Shown piece after piece: positions 15,387 to 24,604 of a DNA stretch of 64,000 bases. Position 1 is the stretch's first letter. Every line of letters starts with the position of its first letter. The translations under genes were made by a program, and so were the position numbers. The DNA is from Deltaproteobacteria bacterium (GTDB lineage Bacteria > Myxococcota_A > UBA9160 > PR03): assembly GCA_035063765.1 (NCBI GenBank), contig JAPSFT010000020.1:21559-85558 (forward strand), read 5' to 3'. The notes beneath the pieces were generated by a model. It saw only the letters and a list, made by a program, of their open reading frames with translations. It did no database searches and had not been told where the DNA came from.

Positions 15387-18044
15387 TCAGGACGGCTCCG
15401 GCTCGGCGGCGGGCCCGGTCGTGTCGGCAGCGGGCGGTCCCGCAGCGCCGTCGAGCCCGGCGCGCACCCGATCCGCGAGGTCGTCGGGCCCGAAGGGCTT
15501 TGCCAGCAGCTGCGTCCGCTCGGGCCAGCCGCCGTCCGGGACCGCGTCGACCCGGCCCGTCATGACGACGGCGGGCAGCCCCGGCGCGGCCGCACGCATC
15601 GCGCGCAGCGCCTCGAGCCCGCTGCGCCGTGGCATCGAGACGTCGAGCAGGGCCAGCGCGATCTCGGCGCGATGCGCCTCGAAGAGCGCAACGGCTGCCT
15701 CGCCGTCCTCGGCCTCGAGCACGCGAAAGCCGCGCCGCTCGAGGGTGAGGCGCGCCAGCCGCCGGATCGCGGGCTCGTCTTCGGCGAGGAGCACGGTCTC
15801 GCCGCCGCCTCGCTCGGCCGGCGCCGGCGCCCCCGCGCCCGCGGATGCCCCTGCGGCCGCCGGCCAGACGAGCCGGAACGCGGCCCCCTGGCCAGGCGCG
15901 CTCTCGACCTCCACCGTGGCGCCGTGGGCCTCGGCGAGCGCGTAGACGATCGCGAGCCCGAGCCCGGTGCCACGACCCGCGGGCTTGGTCGTGAAGAACG
16001 GGTCGAAGATCTGCTCGAGCGTGCGTGCGTCCATCCCGGGGCCGCTGTCGCGCACCTCGATCACGACGCGCGGAGGCGCACCGGGTGCAGCCTCGAGGTT
16101 GCGCGCGGCGAGTACGATCGTCCCACGCGCGCCGACCGCGTCGCGTGCGTTCCCGGCCAGGTTCATGAGGACGCGGCGTAGCTGCACGGGATCGGCCCGC
16201 ACCGGCCAGGGCCCGGGCGCGATCGCGAGCTCGACGCGCACCTCGGGCACCAGCGTGGCGCGCAGGGCGCTCTCGACCTCGCGTAGCGCCTTCTCGAGGT
16301 CGACGGCACGCGGCTCGGGCCGGGTGGGGCGCGCGAAGTCGAGCAGGCCGCTCGTGAGCTCGGCGCAGTGCTCCGCGGCGCGCTCGACCTCGAGCAATGC
16401 AGGCGGCGGCTCCGGCCCCGCGTCCTCGAGCAGGGCGCGGGCATGGGCCAGGATCACGGCGAGCTGGCCGTTGAAATCGTGGGCGACGCCGCCGGCCAGG
16501 GTCCCGAGCAGCTCCATGCGCTGGGCGCGCTGGAGGCGCTCGGCGAGGCGTCGCTCGGCGGTGACGTCGCGGCTCACCCAGAGCTGGCCGAGCCGCTCGC
16601 CCTCCTCCGCGCGCACCTCCCGCAAGGTGAGCTCGAGCACGCGCTCCTCGGGGGTCACGAAGTGCAGCTCGAAGCTCTCGACGTCGCCGGGATCCCAGGC
16701 GAAGCGGGCCAGCAGCCGGCGCGCCTCGCCCGGCGCGAGCCGGGAGGCGTAGTGCTCGAAGGAGGCGCGCACCGTGCGTCCGATCCAGACCTCCGGATCG
16801 AGGCCGAACTGCTCGGCGCCGATCCGGGAGAGCGTGGTGATCCGGCTGTCGCGGTCGACGAGGCAGATGCCCGCTGGCACCGCTTCGATCAGTGCGCGCA
16901 GGGTCCGGCGCTCGGCGTCGAGCGCCGCCCGCTCGCGGGCGCGCGCGGCGAGTACGCGCGCGTGCACGAGCACCCGCGTGATCTCCTGCGCGAGCCTCGC
17001 GAGCAGCCGCCGGTCGGACGCGTCGAAGTGCCGGCGCGGGCCGACCGCGGCGAAGATCGTGCCGAGGACGCTGCCGTCCCCGGTGCGCAGCGGCACCACC
17101 GCCGCCTCCCCGATCCGCAGCCGCTCGGCCCGGCGGCGCAGGGTCTCGCCCTCGCGGCGCATGTCGAGGATCGTGACCGGGTCCTCACCGGCGAGGGCGC
17201 GGGCGAGGACCGGGTCGTCGATCGGGACCGGCCGCTGGTAGCTCGGGGCGTCCACCCGGCGCAGCCGTGCCGCCACCTCGAAGTGGCGGCCCTCGTCGTC
17301 GAGGAGCCAGACGCCGAAGCCGTCGAGGCTCGCGAGCAGGGCCACCTCGCTCACGATCGACTCGAGGGCCGCGCGCGCGTCGCGCGGCTCGCTCGCGGCG
17401 AGCCGGGCGACGCGGTAGAGCAGGTCGCGCTCGTCGCCGAGGCGGCGCTCGCGCGCGCGGGCCCGCTCGACGAAGGCGCCGATCTGGAGCATCGCCGCCA
17501 CCAGCGAGGTCCCCATCCAGGCGAGCACGAGCGGCAGCGTGGGGAGCGCGAGCGCCCGCGCCAGCGGGTCCGCGGCGTTGAGCAGGGCCAGCAGCACGAG
17601 CGTGGGGCCGAGCATCTGCTCGGGAAACGAGCGCGGCCGCTCGAAGGCCGCGTGCCAGGCGAGGCCGGCAGCCCCGAGCGTGAGCGGGAGCTCGCAGAGG
17701 ATCTCGACCGAGATCGCGAGGTCGGGCCGGCCTCCCTCGAGGAAGGCGGCCCGTGCGGCGCCGATCAGGAGGCCCAGCGCGATCGGCCAGGACGCGAAGC
17801 GGCCGCGGTGGAAGGCGAAGGAGCCGGCCAGCAGCAGGCCCGGGAACAGCGAGCCGACGAGCGGCGAGAGCAGCAGGGCCAGGCGCGAGGGCTCGTCGAG
17901 GGTCGAGATCGCGCCCGCCAGGTACGCCGCGAGCCAGGCGCCGCCCCAGGCGGTCGCCGCCGGACCGTCGGACAGCCGCCGCAGGTACAGGAAGGCCAGC
18001 ACCGCCAACCCGCCGAGGGGCGCGACGAGCACGAACTCGCTCAA
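15387..18044 (-). CDS. Hybrid sensor histidine kinase with 7-TM, GAF, PAS and receiver domains
   Basis: The 885-residue protein has, in order: about seven membrane helices (1-195), a GAF domain (about 205-365), a PAS domain (about 380-500), HisKA with the phospho-accepting His522 in GGVAHDFNGQL, a HATPase with N box NLAGNARDA (Asn632), G1 DSGPGM (666-671) and G2 GTGLGL (692-697), and a C-terminal receiver with phospho-acceptor Asp801 in ALLDVSMPRRSG. GGVAHDFN is typical of NtrB-like hybrid kinases. It should sense a membrane or cytosolic signal and pass phosphate from His522 to its own Asp801. No separate response regulator or histidine phosphotransfer gene lies nearby. It is divergent from the quinone oxidoreductase gene, with a 56-nt spacer. 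Confidence 0.94.
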   Translation of the reverse strand: MSEFVLVAPLGGLAVLAFLYLRRLSDGPAATAWGGAWLAAYLAGAISTLDEPSRLALLLSPLVGSLFPGLLLAGSFAFHRGRFASWPIALGLLIGAARAAFLEGGRPDLAISVEILCELPLTLGAAGLAWHAAFERPRSFPEQMLGPTLVLLALLNAADPLARALALPTLPLVLAWMGTSLVAAMLQIGAFVERARARERRLGDERDLLYRVARLAASEPRDARAALESIVSEVALLASLDGFGVWLLDDEGRHFEVAARLRRVDAPSYQRPVPIDDPVLARALAGEDPVTILDMRREGETLRRRAERLRIGEAAVVPLRTGDGSVLGTIFAAVGPRRHFDASDRRLLARLAQEITRVLVHARVLAARARERAALDAERRTLRALIEAVPAGICLVDRDSRITTLSRIGAEQFGLDPEVWIGRTVRASFEHYASRLAPGEARRLLARFAWDPGDVESFELHFVTPEERVLELTLREVRAEEGERLGQLWVSRDVTAERRLAERLQRAQRMELLGTLAGGVAHDFNGQLAVILAHARALLEDAGPEPPPALLEVERAAEHCAELTSGLLDFARPTRPEPRAVDLEKALREVESALRATLVPEVRVELAIAPGPWPVRADPVQLRRVLMNLAGNARDAVGARGTIVLAARNLEAAPGAPPRVVIEVRDSGPGMDARTLEQIFDPFFTTKPAGRGTGLGLAIVYALAEAHGATVEVESAPGQGAAFRLVWPAAAGASAGAGAPAPAERGGGETVLLAEDEPAIRRLARLTLERRGFRVLEAEDGEAAVALFEAHRAEIALALLDVSMPRRSGLEALRAMRAAAPGLPAVVMTGRVDAVPDGGWPERTQLLAKPFGPDDLADRVRAGLDGAAGPPAADTTGPAAEPEPS

Positions 18045-18100
18045 ACGGCAGGGGCCTCCCGTAGGGCGTGCGCGGCGCCTCTCGGGTAGGTTCGGCCGCC

Positions 18101-19081
18101 GTGAAGGCAGTCTTGAACGACCGTTCCGGCGACGAGAGCGTCCTGCGCATCGGCGAGGCGGCTGCTCCCCTGCTCGGGCCCGGCGAGCTGCGCCTGCGGG
18201 TCGCTGCGACGGCGGTGAACCGGGCCGACCTGCTCCAGCGCCAGGGCTTCTATCCGCCCCCGCCCGGGGCCTCCCCGATCCTCGGGCTCGAGTGCGCCGG
18301 CACCGTCACGGAGCTGGGGGAGGGCGTCACGGGCTGGCAGCTCGGCGAGCGCGCGATGGCGCTCCTGCCCGGCGGCGGGTACGCGGAGGAGGTGGCGGTC
18401 CACGCCGGCTCCGCGATGGCGGTCCCCGAGACCCTCTCGCTCGAGGAGGCCGCCGCGGTCCCCGAGGTCTTCCTCACCGCGTACCTGAACCTCTTCGGGC
18501 TCGGCCGGCTCGGGAGCGGTGGGATCGCGCTCGTCCACGGCGGCGGCAGCGGCGTCGGCACCGCGGCGATCCAGCTCTGCCGCGCCGCCGGCGCGCGCGT
18601 CCTCGTGACGGCCGGCTCGGACGAGAAGGGCGCTCGCTGCCGCGCGCTCGGCGCCGAGCTCGCGATCAACTACCGGACCGAGCCCTGGGCCTCGCGCGTG
18701 CGCGAGGCCACCGGCGGGCGCGGGGTCGACGTCGTCCTCGACCCGATCGGCGCCGCCTATCTCGCCGACAACCTGGCCTCGCTGGCGGTCGGTGGCCGGC
18801 TCGTGCTGATCGGCCTGATGGGCGGGGCCAGGGCCGAGATCGGCCTCGCGGCGCTCCTCGCGCGCCGGCTCTCCGTGATCGGCTCGACGCTGCGGACCCG
18901 CAGCGTCGAGGAGAAGGCGGCGCTCGTCGCAGGCTTCCAGGCCCGCTTCGGGGCCGACCTCGCCGCGGGCCGGATCCGCCCGGTCGTCGACCGCGTGCTC
19001 CCGCTCGAGGCCGTGGCCGACGCCCACCGCGCGATGAAGGCGAGCGAGCACTTCGGGAAGATCGTCCTCCGGGTCGGCTGA
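18101..19081 (+). CDS. NAD(P)H-quinone oxidoreductase, zinc-independent MDR (PIG3-like)
   Basis: The 326-residue protein starts at GTG 18101 (VKAVLNDRSGDES). It is a medium-chain dehydrogenase/reductase without the zinc ligands: AATAVNRADLLQRQGFYPPPPGASPILGLECAGTV matches the quinone oxidoreductase subfamily signature. GIALVHGGGSGVGTAAIQLCRAAGARVLVTAGSDEK is the Rossmann dinucleotide loop, and the C-terminus carries HRAMKASEHFGKIVLRV. It catalyses NADPH-dependent one- or two-electron reduction of quinones or enones in the cytosol. It is transcribed divergently from the histidine kinase and followed 62 nt later by ndk on the same strand. Confidence 0.93.
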   Translation: MKAVLNDRSGDESVLRIGEAAAPLLGPGELRLRVAATAVNRADLLQRQGFYPPPPGASPILGLECAGTVTELGEGVTGWQLGERAMALLPGGGYAEEVAVHAGSAMAVPETLSLEEAAAVPEVFLTAYLNLFGLGRLGSGGIALVHGGGSGVGTAAIQLCRAAGARVLVTAGSDEKGARCRALGAELAINYRTEPWASRVREATGGRGVDVVLDPIGAAYLADNLASLAVGGRLVLIGLMGGARAEIGLAALLARRLSVIGSTLRTRSVEEKAALVAGFQARFGADLAAGRIRPVVDRVLPLEAVADAHRAMKASEHFGKIVLRVG

Positions 19082-19143
19082 GCCGCTGGACGAGCGGCGG
19101 GACGGTTCCCTAGGTTGCGCCCCCCGCCGAGGAGGAACGACGC

Positions 19144-19584
19144 ATGGCCGTGGAGCGCACGCTCTCGATCGTCAAGCCGGACGCCGTCGCGAAGGGCGCC
19201 GTGGGGGCGATCCTCGCGACCTTCGAGAAGGCGGGGCTGCGGCCGATCGCGCTCAAGATGATCCAGCTCACCGAGCAGCAGGCGCGCGGCTTCTACGCGG
19301 TCCACAAGGCGCGCCCGTTCTACGGCGACCTCGTGAAGTTCATGACCTCGGGACCGGTGGTGGTGAGCGTGCTCGAGGGCGAGAACGCGATCGCCCGCAA
19401 CCGGGAGCTGATGGGAGCCACCGACCCCGCCAAGGCGGCGCCCGGGACGATCCGGGCCGCGTGGGCCAGCGACATCGAGCGCAACGCCGTCCACGGCTCC
19501 GACGCCGCGCAGACGGCGAGGATCGAGATCGCCTACTTCTTCGACGCGACCGAGATCCAGGGCCCCGTCGAGGCGCTGCCCTGA
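19144..19584 (+). CDS. ndk: Nucleoside diphosphate kinase
   Basis: The 146-residue protein starts at ATG 19144 behind GAGGAACGACGC. It has the full Ndk pattern: [15 protein letters not shown] at the start, [24 protein letters not shown] in the middle, and the active-site His in [20 protein letters not shown], which carries the phosphohistidine. Length is close to the 143 residues of the E. coli enzyme. It transfers the gamma phosphate from ATP to other (d)NDPs in the cytosol, balancing nucleotide pools. Possibly cotranscribed with the oxidoreductase upstream. Confidence 0.98.
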   Translation: MAVERTLSIVKPDAVAKGAVGAILATFEKAGLRPIALKMIQLTEQQARGFYAVHKARPFYGDLVKFMTSGPVVVSVLEGENAIARNRELMGATDPAKAAPGTIRAAWASDIERNAVHGSDAAQTARIEIAYFFDATEIQGPVEALP

Positions 19585-19618
19585 CTCCCGGCCCGGGTTT
19601 CCGGGTCCGGAGTCCCGG

Positions 19619-19777
19619 TCAGGAGTAGGCGCGCGCGAGGAGCAGCAGCACCGCGAAGTAGCCGACGGTGAGCCAGAGCTGTTGGCTGCGGATGGCCCGG
19701 ACCACGATCCCTCCGACGGGAGCCGCTTCGATCACCGGCCCTTGGAAATCGCCGAGCTCGGTCTCCCGTCCACTCAT
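19619..19777 (-). CDS. Small (52-residue) single-pass membrane protein
   Basis: A short frame from ATG 19777 to TGA 19619 encodes a polar N-terminal segment (MSGRETELGDFQGPVIEAAP), then VGGIVVRAIRSQQLWLTVGYF, and ends AVLLLLARAYS, so a single hydrophobic helix occupies the last 20 residues. This is a tail-anchored layout, with the N-terminus facing the cytosol. The ribosome site is weak (GGGGGGACCGGG). I do not recognise it, but the amphipathic-then-hydrophobic order is unlikely from random GC-rich sequence. It lies between convergent ndk and the enoyl-CoA hydratase gene. Confidence 0.5.
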   Translation of the reverse strand: MSGRETELGDFQGPVIEAAPVGGIVVRAIRSQQLWLTVGYFAVLLLLARAYS

Positions 19778-19914
19778 TCGACCCGGTCCCCCCACATCTT
19801 GAGTGCCCCGCGCGGTTGCTTCTCGTGCGAGCGCCCGCCTGGCTCCTCACGAACTCCACAGACACGTGCAGGCGACGCGCAGGCTAACCGCGGGGCAGGC
19901 CGCGTCCAGCTCCG

Positions 19915-20742
19915 TCATCGCCCGGTGAAGTGCGCCGTGCGCCGCTCGCGCGCGGCGGCGAGGCCCTCGGCGAGATCAGCGGTCTCGTAGGAGAGCGCCT
20001 GCTGCTCGGCCTCGCGGTCGAGCTGCTCGTCGAGCGAAGCGGTGGCGGCCGCGCGCAGCGCGCGCCGGGTGCCCCGCACCGCGTGCGGCGCACAGCCGGC
20101 GATCGCGGCGGCGGTGGCGAGGGCGTGCGGCAGCAGCTCGCCAGCCGGGAGGGCGCGGCTCACGAGCCCGATCCGCTCGGCCTCGAGGCCGTCGATGATC
20201 CGGCCCGTGAGCAGCAGGTCTGCGGCGTGGGCGGGCCCCACCAGGCGTGGCAGCGTCCAGGTCGCGCCCATTCCGGGATGGATGCCGAGGCGGGTGAAGT
20301 TGAGACCGAGGCGCGCCTCGCAGGCGGCGAAGCGCAGGTCGCAGGCGAGGGCGACCGCCAGGCCGGCCCCGATGGCGGCACCGTTGATCGCCGCGATGGT
20401 CGGCTGGGGCAGCTCGCGCACGGCCAGGAACAGGCCGTAGAAGCCGCGCATGAAGGCGCGGCTGCGGCTGCGCTGCGGCTCGCCCGGCGCGGCTCGCCCG
20501 GCGCGCGCCTGCTCCTCGATCATGGCCAGGTCGCCGCCCGCCGAGAAGGCGGCCCCGGCACCGGTCAGGACGACGGCGCGGACGGCGTCGTCGCCCGCGA
20601 GGCGCCCGACGGCGGCGGCGAGGGCGCGGCCCATCGCCTCCGTCATCGCGTTGCGCCGCTCCGGGTCGTCGAGGACGAGCAGCGCGACCGCGTCGCGCTG
20701 CTCGACGCGAAGCCCCCCCGCCGTGACGCCCTCCGAGCCCAC
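19915..20742 (-). CDS. Enoyl-CoA hydratase/isomerase family protein
   Basis: The 275-residue protein starts at GTG 20742 with GGAGGG about 10 nt upstream. It has the crotonase pattern: VALLVLDDPERRNAMTEAMGRAL, the first oxyanion-hole loop GAGAAFSAGGDLAMIEE, and the second oxyanion segment PTIAAINGAAIGAGLAVALACDLRFAACEARLGLNFTRLGIHPGMGATWTLPRLVG. GMGATWTLPRLVG fits family members that keep at least one catalytic acid region. It acts on acyl-CoAs, probably hydrating trans-2-enoyl-CoA. It follows ftsZ with 30 nt between them on the same strand but belongs functionally with the lipid genes. Confidence 0.92.
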   Translation of the reverse strand: MGSEGVTAGGLRVEQRDAVALLVLDDPERRNAMTEAMGRALAAAVGRLAGDDAVRAVVLTGAGAAFSAGGDLAMIEEQARAGRAAPGEPQRSRSRAFMRGFYGLFLAVRELPQPTIAAINGAAIGAGLAVALACDLRFAACEARLGLNFTRLGIHPGMGATWTLPRLVGPAHAADLLLTGRIIDGLEAERIGLVSRALPAGELLPHALATAAAIAGCAPHAVRGTRRALRAAATASLDEQLDREAEQQALSYETADLAEGLAAARERRTAHFTGR

Positions 20743-20772
20743 CGCTGTGCAGCCCTCCGGAGCCGCCGGCGG

Positions 20773-22233
20773 TCAGTCGGCGGATCGGCGCAGGAAGGCC
20801 GGCGTCTCGCGGTCCGCCCCGGGCTCGGCGCGCGCGGCCTTCTTGCGGAGGAACGCCGGCGTGTCGTACTCGTCGTCGAAGGGCGACGCGAAGGCCTCGT
20901 CGCGAGCCGGCGCCGGCGGCAGCTCGCCGCTCCAGTCCTCGACCTCCACGGCGACGTCCGCCTCCGGCTCCGGGGCCGCGGCCACCGCGGCCGGGGCGGC
21001 CGCCCGGCCGGCGTCGGCGTCGCGCCGGATCGGCCGCAGGCTCGGCGCGAAGTCGCGCTCCTCGCGGTCGCGACCGCGGCCGATCCGGCCGTCGTCGAGG
21101 CCGGTGGCGATCACGGTGACGCGCATCTCGGCGTTCTGCTCCAGGCGCTCGTCGATCACCGCCCCGAAGATGATGTTCGCCTCCTCGTGCGAGGCGTCCT
21201 GGATCAGCTTGGCGGCCTCCTCGACCTCGAAGAGCGTCATGTCCGGACCGCCCGTGAAGTTGATCAGCACGCCCCGGGCCCCCTGCATCGAGAGGTCCTC
21301 GAGCAGCGGGTTCGAGATGGCCGAACGCGCGGCGTCGACGGCGCGGCTCTCACCGCGGCCGAGGCCGGTGCCCATCAGCGCCATGCCCATCTCGTTCATG
21401 ATCGTGCGGACGTCGTTGAAGTCGAGGTTGATGAGCCCGTGGCCCGTGATCAGGTCCGAGATGCCGCGCACCGCGCCGAGCAGCACGTCGTCGGCGAGCC
21501 GGAAGGCGTCCTTCATGCGCGCGTTCTTGCCGGCCACGGCCAGCAGGCGCTGGTTCGGGATCGTGATCAGCGTGTCCACCACCCGGTGCAGCTCGTCGAG
21601 GCCGCGCTCGGCGTGCTTCGAGCGGGGCTTGCCCTCGAAGGTGAAGGGCTTGGTGACGACCGCCACCGTGAGCGCACCGACCTCGCGGGCCACCTCGGCG
21701 ATGATCGGCGCCGCGCCGGTGCCGGTGCCGCCGCCGAGGCCGGCCGTCACGAAGACCATGTCGGCGCCGATCAGGAGCTCGCGGATCCGGTCGCGGGCCT
21801 CGAGCGCGGCCTCGCGGCCCTTCTCGGGGTTGGCGCCGCAGCCGAGCCCGCGGGTCACCTCGCTGCCGAGCTGGAGGCGGAGCGGGGCCAGGCTGTGCTG
21901 GAGCGCCTGGTTGTCGGTGTTGGCGGCGATGAACTCCACGCCCGACAGGCCGCCGGCGATCATGGTGTTGAGGGCGTTGCCGCCCCCGCCTCCCACGCCG
22001 ACCACCTTGATGACGGCCTGGAGCTTCGAGGGGCTCTCGAACTCGAGGAGGTCGTCGCTGCCGTCGCCGATCTCGAGCAGCTCGAGCGACTGCGGCGCCG
22101 GGCCCCCGCCCGGTGCCCGGCCCGGGCCCGACTCGGCCGCCTCGGCCAGCACCGGCGACACGGAGGCCGGAGAGACGGACGTCGAAGAGACGGAAGGATC
22201 TCCCTCCCGCGGATCGCGGTGGCGCGGCGCCAT
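20773..22233 (-). CDS. ftsZ: Cell division GTPase FtsZ with N-terminal extension and duplicated C-terminal peptide
   Basis: The 486-residue FtsZ starts at ATG 22233 behind a strong GGGGGGTGA site. The GTPase core begins near residue 73 ([17 protein letters not shown]) and has the tubulin motif GGGTGTG at 167-173 and the T7 loop [14 protein letters not shown]. It is preceded by about 70 residues of Ser/Thr/Pro/Gly-rich sequence, whereas most FtsZs begin about 12 residues before the core. The linker (about 390-455) ends in two copies of the conserved tail: DTPAFLRKK (457-465) and [11 protein letters not shown] (476-486). FtsZ polymerises at midcell to form the Z-ring; the tail binds FtsA and other tethers. 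Last gene of the dcw cluster. Confidence 0.98.
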   Translation of the reverse strand: MAPRHRDPREGDPSVSSTSVSPASVSPVLAEAAESGPGRAPGGGPAPQSLELLEIGDGSDDLLEFESPSKLQAVIKVVGVGGGGGNALNTMIAGGLSGVEFIAANTDNQALQHSLAPLRLQLGSEVTRGLGCGANPEKGREAALEARDRIRELLIGADMVFVTAGLGGGTGTGAAPIIAEVAREVGALTVAVVTKPFTFEGKPRSKHAERGLDELHRVVDTLITIPNQRLLAVAGKNARMKDAFRLADDVLLGAVRGISDLITGHGLINLDFNDVRTIMNEMGMALMGTGLGRGESRAVDAARSAISNPLLEDLSMQGARGVLINFTGGPDMTLFEVEEAAKLIQDASHEEANIIFGAVIDERLEQNAEMRVTVIATGLDDGRIGRGRDREERDFAPSLRPIRRDADAGRAAAPAAVAAAPEPEADVAVEVEDWSGELPPAPARDEAFASPFDDEYDTPAFLRKKAARAEPGADRETPAFLRRSAD

Positions 22234-22249
22234 GACTCACCCCCCTTTG

Positions 22250-22320
22250 GCTGTCATCGCGGTATGTGGCCCGCAGTCTACACGAAAGATTCCGGAAAGC
22301 AGCGGGTTTCGAGCTCGATT
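22250..22320 (-). promoter_or_regulatory. Possible ftsZ promoter in the ftsA-ftsZ spacer
   Basis: The 134-nt spacer between ftsA and ftsZ is the only sizeable gap inside the division cluster and is relatively AT-rich. On the minus strand it contains TAGACT as a candidate -10, with no convincing -35 at the right distance. A separate ftsZ promoter here is common in other bacteria; this one is only suggested. Confidence 0.3.
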
Positions 22321-22367
22321 TGCGAGTCCGGATGACCTCCCGGTGACCCCGGGGTCCGGCCTGCGGC

Positions 22368-23606
22368 TCAGTCGAACTCCCCGTAGAACCACTCCCGCAT
22401 CCGCTGCCGGACGCGCCGGAAGATCGACTCGTCGCGGATCCGGAAGCGGCTCGGGCCGAGCCCGCTGTCCTGGCTCGCCCCGTAGAGCACGAGCCCGACG
22501 CCGGTCGCGTACATCGGGTCCTTCACCACGTCCTGCAGGCCGCCCACGTTCTGGGGCGTGCCGAGGCGGACCGGCGCCTCGAACACCTCCTCGGCCAGCT
22601 CCGTGATCCCGGCCAGCGCCGAGCAGCCGCCCGAGAGCGCGACGCCGCACGGGATCCGGTCCTCGAGCCCGGCCTTCGCGAGCTCGCCGCGCGCCAGCGA
22701 CAGGATCTCTTCCATGCGCGGCTCGATGATCTCGCACAGCAGCTTGCGCGAGACGTCGCGCGGCCGGCGCCCGCCGACACTGGGAACGGTCAGGATGTCG
22801 TCGCTGCCGAGCAGCCGTGCCGAGGCGACACCGAACTTCTTCTTGATCCGCTCCGCCTCCTCGAAGGGCGTGCGCAGCCCCACCGCGATGTCGTTCGAGA
22901 TGTGGTTGCCGCCGAGCGCCAGCACCGAGGTGTGGGTGATCGCACCGTCGGCGAAGACGGCGAGGTCCGTCGTGCCGCCGCCGATGTCGATCAGGCACAC
23001 GCCGAGGTCGCGCTCGTCGCGCGAGAGCACCGCCTCCGCCGAGGCCAGCGGCTCGAGCACGATGTCGATCACGTTGAGGCCCGCCTTGTTGGCGCACTTC
23101 ACGATGTTCTGCGCGCTGGTGACGGCCGCGGTCACGATGTGGATCTTCGCCTCCAGGCGCACGCCGCTCATCCCGAGCGGCTCGCGGATCCCGTCCTGCT
23201 CGTCGACGACGAACTCCTGCGGGATCACGTGGATCACCTCCCGGTCCATCGGGATCGCCACGGCCTTGGCGGCGTCGATCACGCGCCGCACGTCGCCCTC
23301 GGATACCTCGCGGTCGCGCACCGCCACGTTGCCGTGCGAGTTGAAGCCGCGGATGTGTCCGCCCGCGATGCCGGCGTACACCGAGGTGATCTCGCAATCG
23401 CCCATCAGCTCCGCCTCCTCGACGGCGTGCTTGATGGACTCGACGGTGGCGTCGATGTCGACGACCACTCCCTTGCGCAGCCCGCGCGAGGGGTGGGTGC
23501 CGATCCCGACGACGTCGACGCCGCCCTCGGTCTGCTCGGCCACCACGACGCCGATCTTGGTGGTGCCGATGTCGAGCCCGACGACCAGGTTCTCCTTGCG
23601 CGCCAT
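22368..23606 (-). CDS. ftsA: Cell division protein FtsA
   Basis: The 412-residue actin-like protein starts at ATG 23606 behind GAGAGGGAG. Visible motifs are phosphate 1 (VVGLDIGTTKIGVVVAE), the FtsA-specific 1C region (ITSVYAGIAGGHIRGFNSHG), phosphate 2 (VCLIDIGGGTTDLAVF), the adenosine loop (GVALSGGCSALAGI), and a C-terminal amphipathic helix (RRVRQRMREWFYGEF) that should tether it to the membrane. It polymerises on FtsZ filaments and links them to the inner membrane. It stands between ftsQ (32-nt gap) and ftsZ, the usual order. Confidence 0.98.
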   Translation of the reverse strand: MARKENLVVGLDIGTTKIGVVVAEQTEGGVDVVGIGTHPSRGLRKGVVVDIDATVESIKHAVEEAELMGDCEITSVYAGIAGGHIRGFNSHGNVAVRDREVSEGDVRRVIDAAKAVAIPMDREVIHVIPQEFVVDEQDGIREPLGMSGVRLEAKIHIVTAAVTSAQNIVKCANKAGLNVIDIVLEPLASAEAVLSRDERDLGVCLIDIGGGTTDLAVFADGAITHTSVLALGGNHISNDIAVGLRTPFEEAERIKKKFGVASARLLGSDDILTVPSVGGRRPRDVSRKLLCEIIEPRMEEILSLARGELAKAGLEDRIPCGVALSGGCSALAGITELAEEVFEAPVRLGTPQNVGGLQDVVKDPMYATGVGLVLYGASQDSGLGPSRFRIRDESIFRRVRQRMREWFYGEFD

Positions 23607-23638
23607 CTCCCTCTCCCCCCTTGTGTGGCCCGCCGGCG

Positions 23639-24604
23639 CTAGCCCGCGCGGCCTCCGGTTCCGGGCGCTGCCGGGCCCCCACCCGGCACCGCCTCGTCCG
23701 CCGCCTCCGTCTCCGGAGGGGGCGGCCGCAACACGACCTGTCCCGCGAAGCGCAGGTCGATCTCCGCGGCCGCGCGGCTGGCCGGCACGTCGGCCAGCAC
23801 CCGCGTCAGGCGCTCGAGCTGGGTCGCGAGATCGCCGCCGCCGAGCAGCACGCGCGGCGCGACCCCGGCGAGGTGGAGCACGGGCAGCGCGCGGGGGTCG
23901 GGCCCGTCGAGCTCGATCTCGGGCTGGACGAAGCCGGCGCGCTCGACCGCGCGCGCGAGGCCGACGCCGGCGGCGAGCCGCGCGTCGGGTGTGCACGGGG
24001 TCTCCGCCCCCGCCGCGCAGGGTCCGGCGGCGAGCGCCGCGAGGCGCAGGCGCGGCAGGTCCGGGTCCGGCGGCCCCGTGGGCCCGGCGCCGGGGCCGGT
24101 CGGTGCAAAAGGGGTCCCCGCGGCGTCGACCAGCCAGGCGCCTTCGCTGCCCACCCAGATCGCGGCCGGCACGCGCTCGACCACGCGCACCACCAGGGTA
24201 TCGGGCGACACGCGCGCGGCGCGCGCTCCGGCGATCCACGGGTGGCGCGCGAGTCGCGCCACGAGCTCCTCGGGCGCCAGCGACTCCGCCGCCGCGAGCC
24301 CGGCGGCGCGCGCCACCTCGGCGGCGTCGAGCTGTGCCGCGCCGGTGATCGCGAGCCGGCGCACGGCGAACAGCTCCGGCCGCGCCGCGGCGCCCGCGCG
24401 CAGCAGGGGGGGCGCGACCAGCGCGCCGAGCGCGAAGGCGAGCAGCGCCGCGAGCGGGGCGAGGCGCCGCACGAGCGCCTGGCGGCGTTCCTCGGCGCCC
24501 TGCTTCCGCAGCCGGTCGCGGACGCTCTCCAGCGCGGCGTGCCGCTCCTCCCAGGTGGGCCGGAGGTCGTTGCCCCTTCGCCGCGATCGCCAGGGCGCGC
24601 TCAC
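23639..24604 (-). CDS. ftsQ: Cell division protein FtsQ
   Basis: The 321-residue protein starts at GTG 24604, overlapping the murB stop by 4 nt (GTGA). It has a basic cytosolic N-terminus (SAPWRSRRRGN), a single membrane helix (LVRRLAPLAALLAFALGALVAP), a POTRA domain (FAVRRLAITGAAQLDAAEVARAAGL...VRVVERVPAAIWV) and a beta domain. It is a bitopic divisome assembly protein that links early and late proteins through FtsB/FtsL. The C-terminal tail is Pro/Gly/Glu-rich. No ddl gene sits between murB and ftsQ, unlike in E. coli. Confidence 0.93.
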   Translation of the reverse strand: MSAPWRSRRRGNDLRPTWEERHAALESVRDRLRKQGAEERRQALVRRLAPLAALLAFALGALVAPPLLRAGAAARPELFAVRRLAITGAAQLDAAEVARAAGLAAAESLAPEELVARLARHPWIAGARAARVSPDTLVVRVVERVPAAIWVGSEGAWLVDAAGTPFAPTGPGAGPTGPPDPDLPRLRLAALAAGPCAAGAETPCTPDARLAAGVGLARAVERAGFVQPEIELDGPDPRALPVLHLAGVAPRVLLGGGDLATQLERLTRVLADVPASRAAAEIDLRFAGQVVLRPPPPETEAADEAVPGGGPAAPGTGGRAG

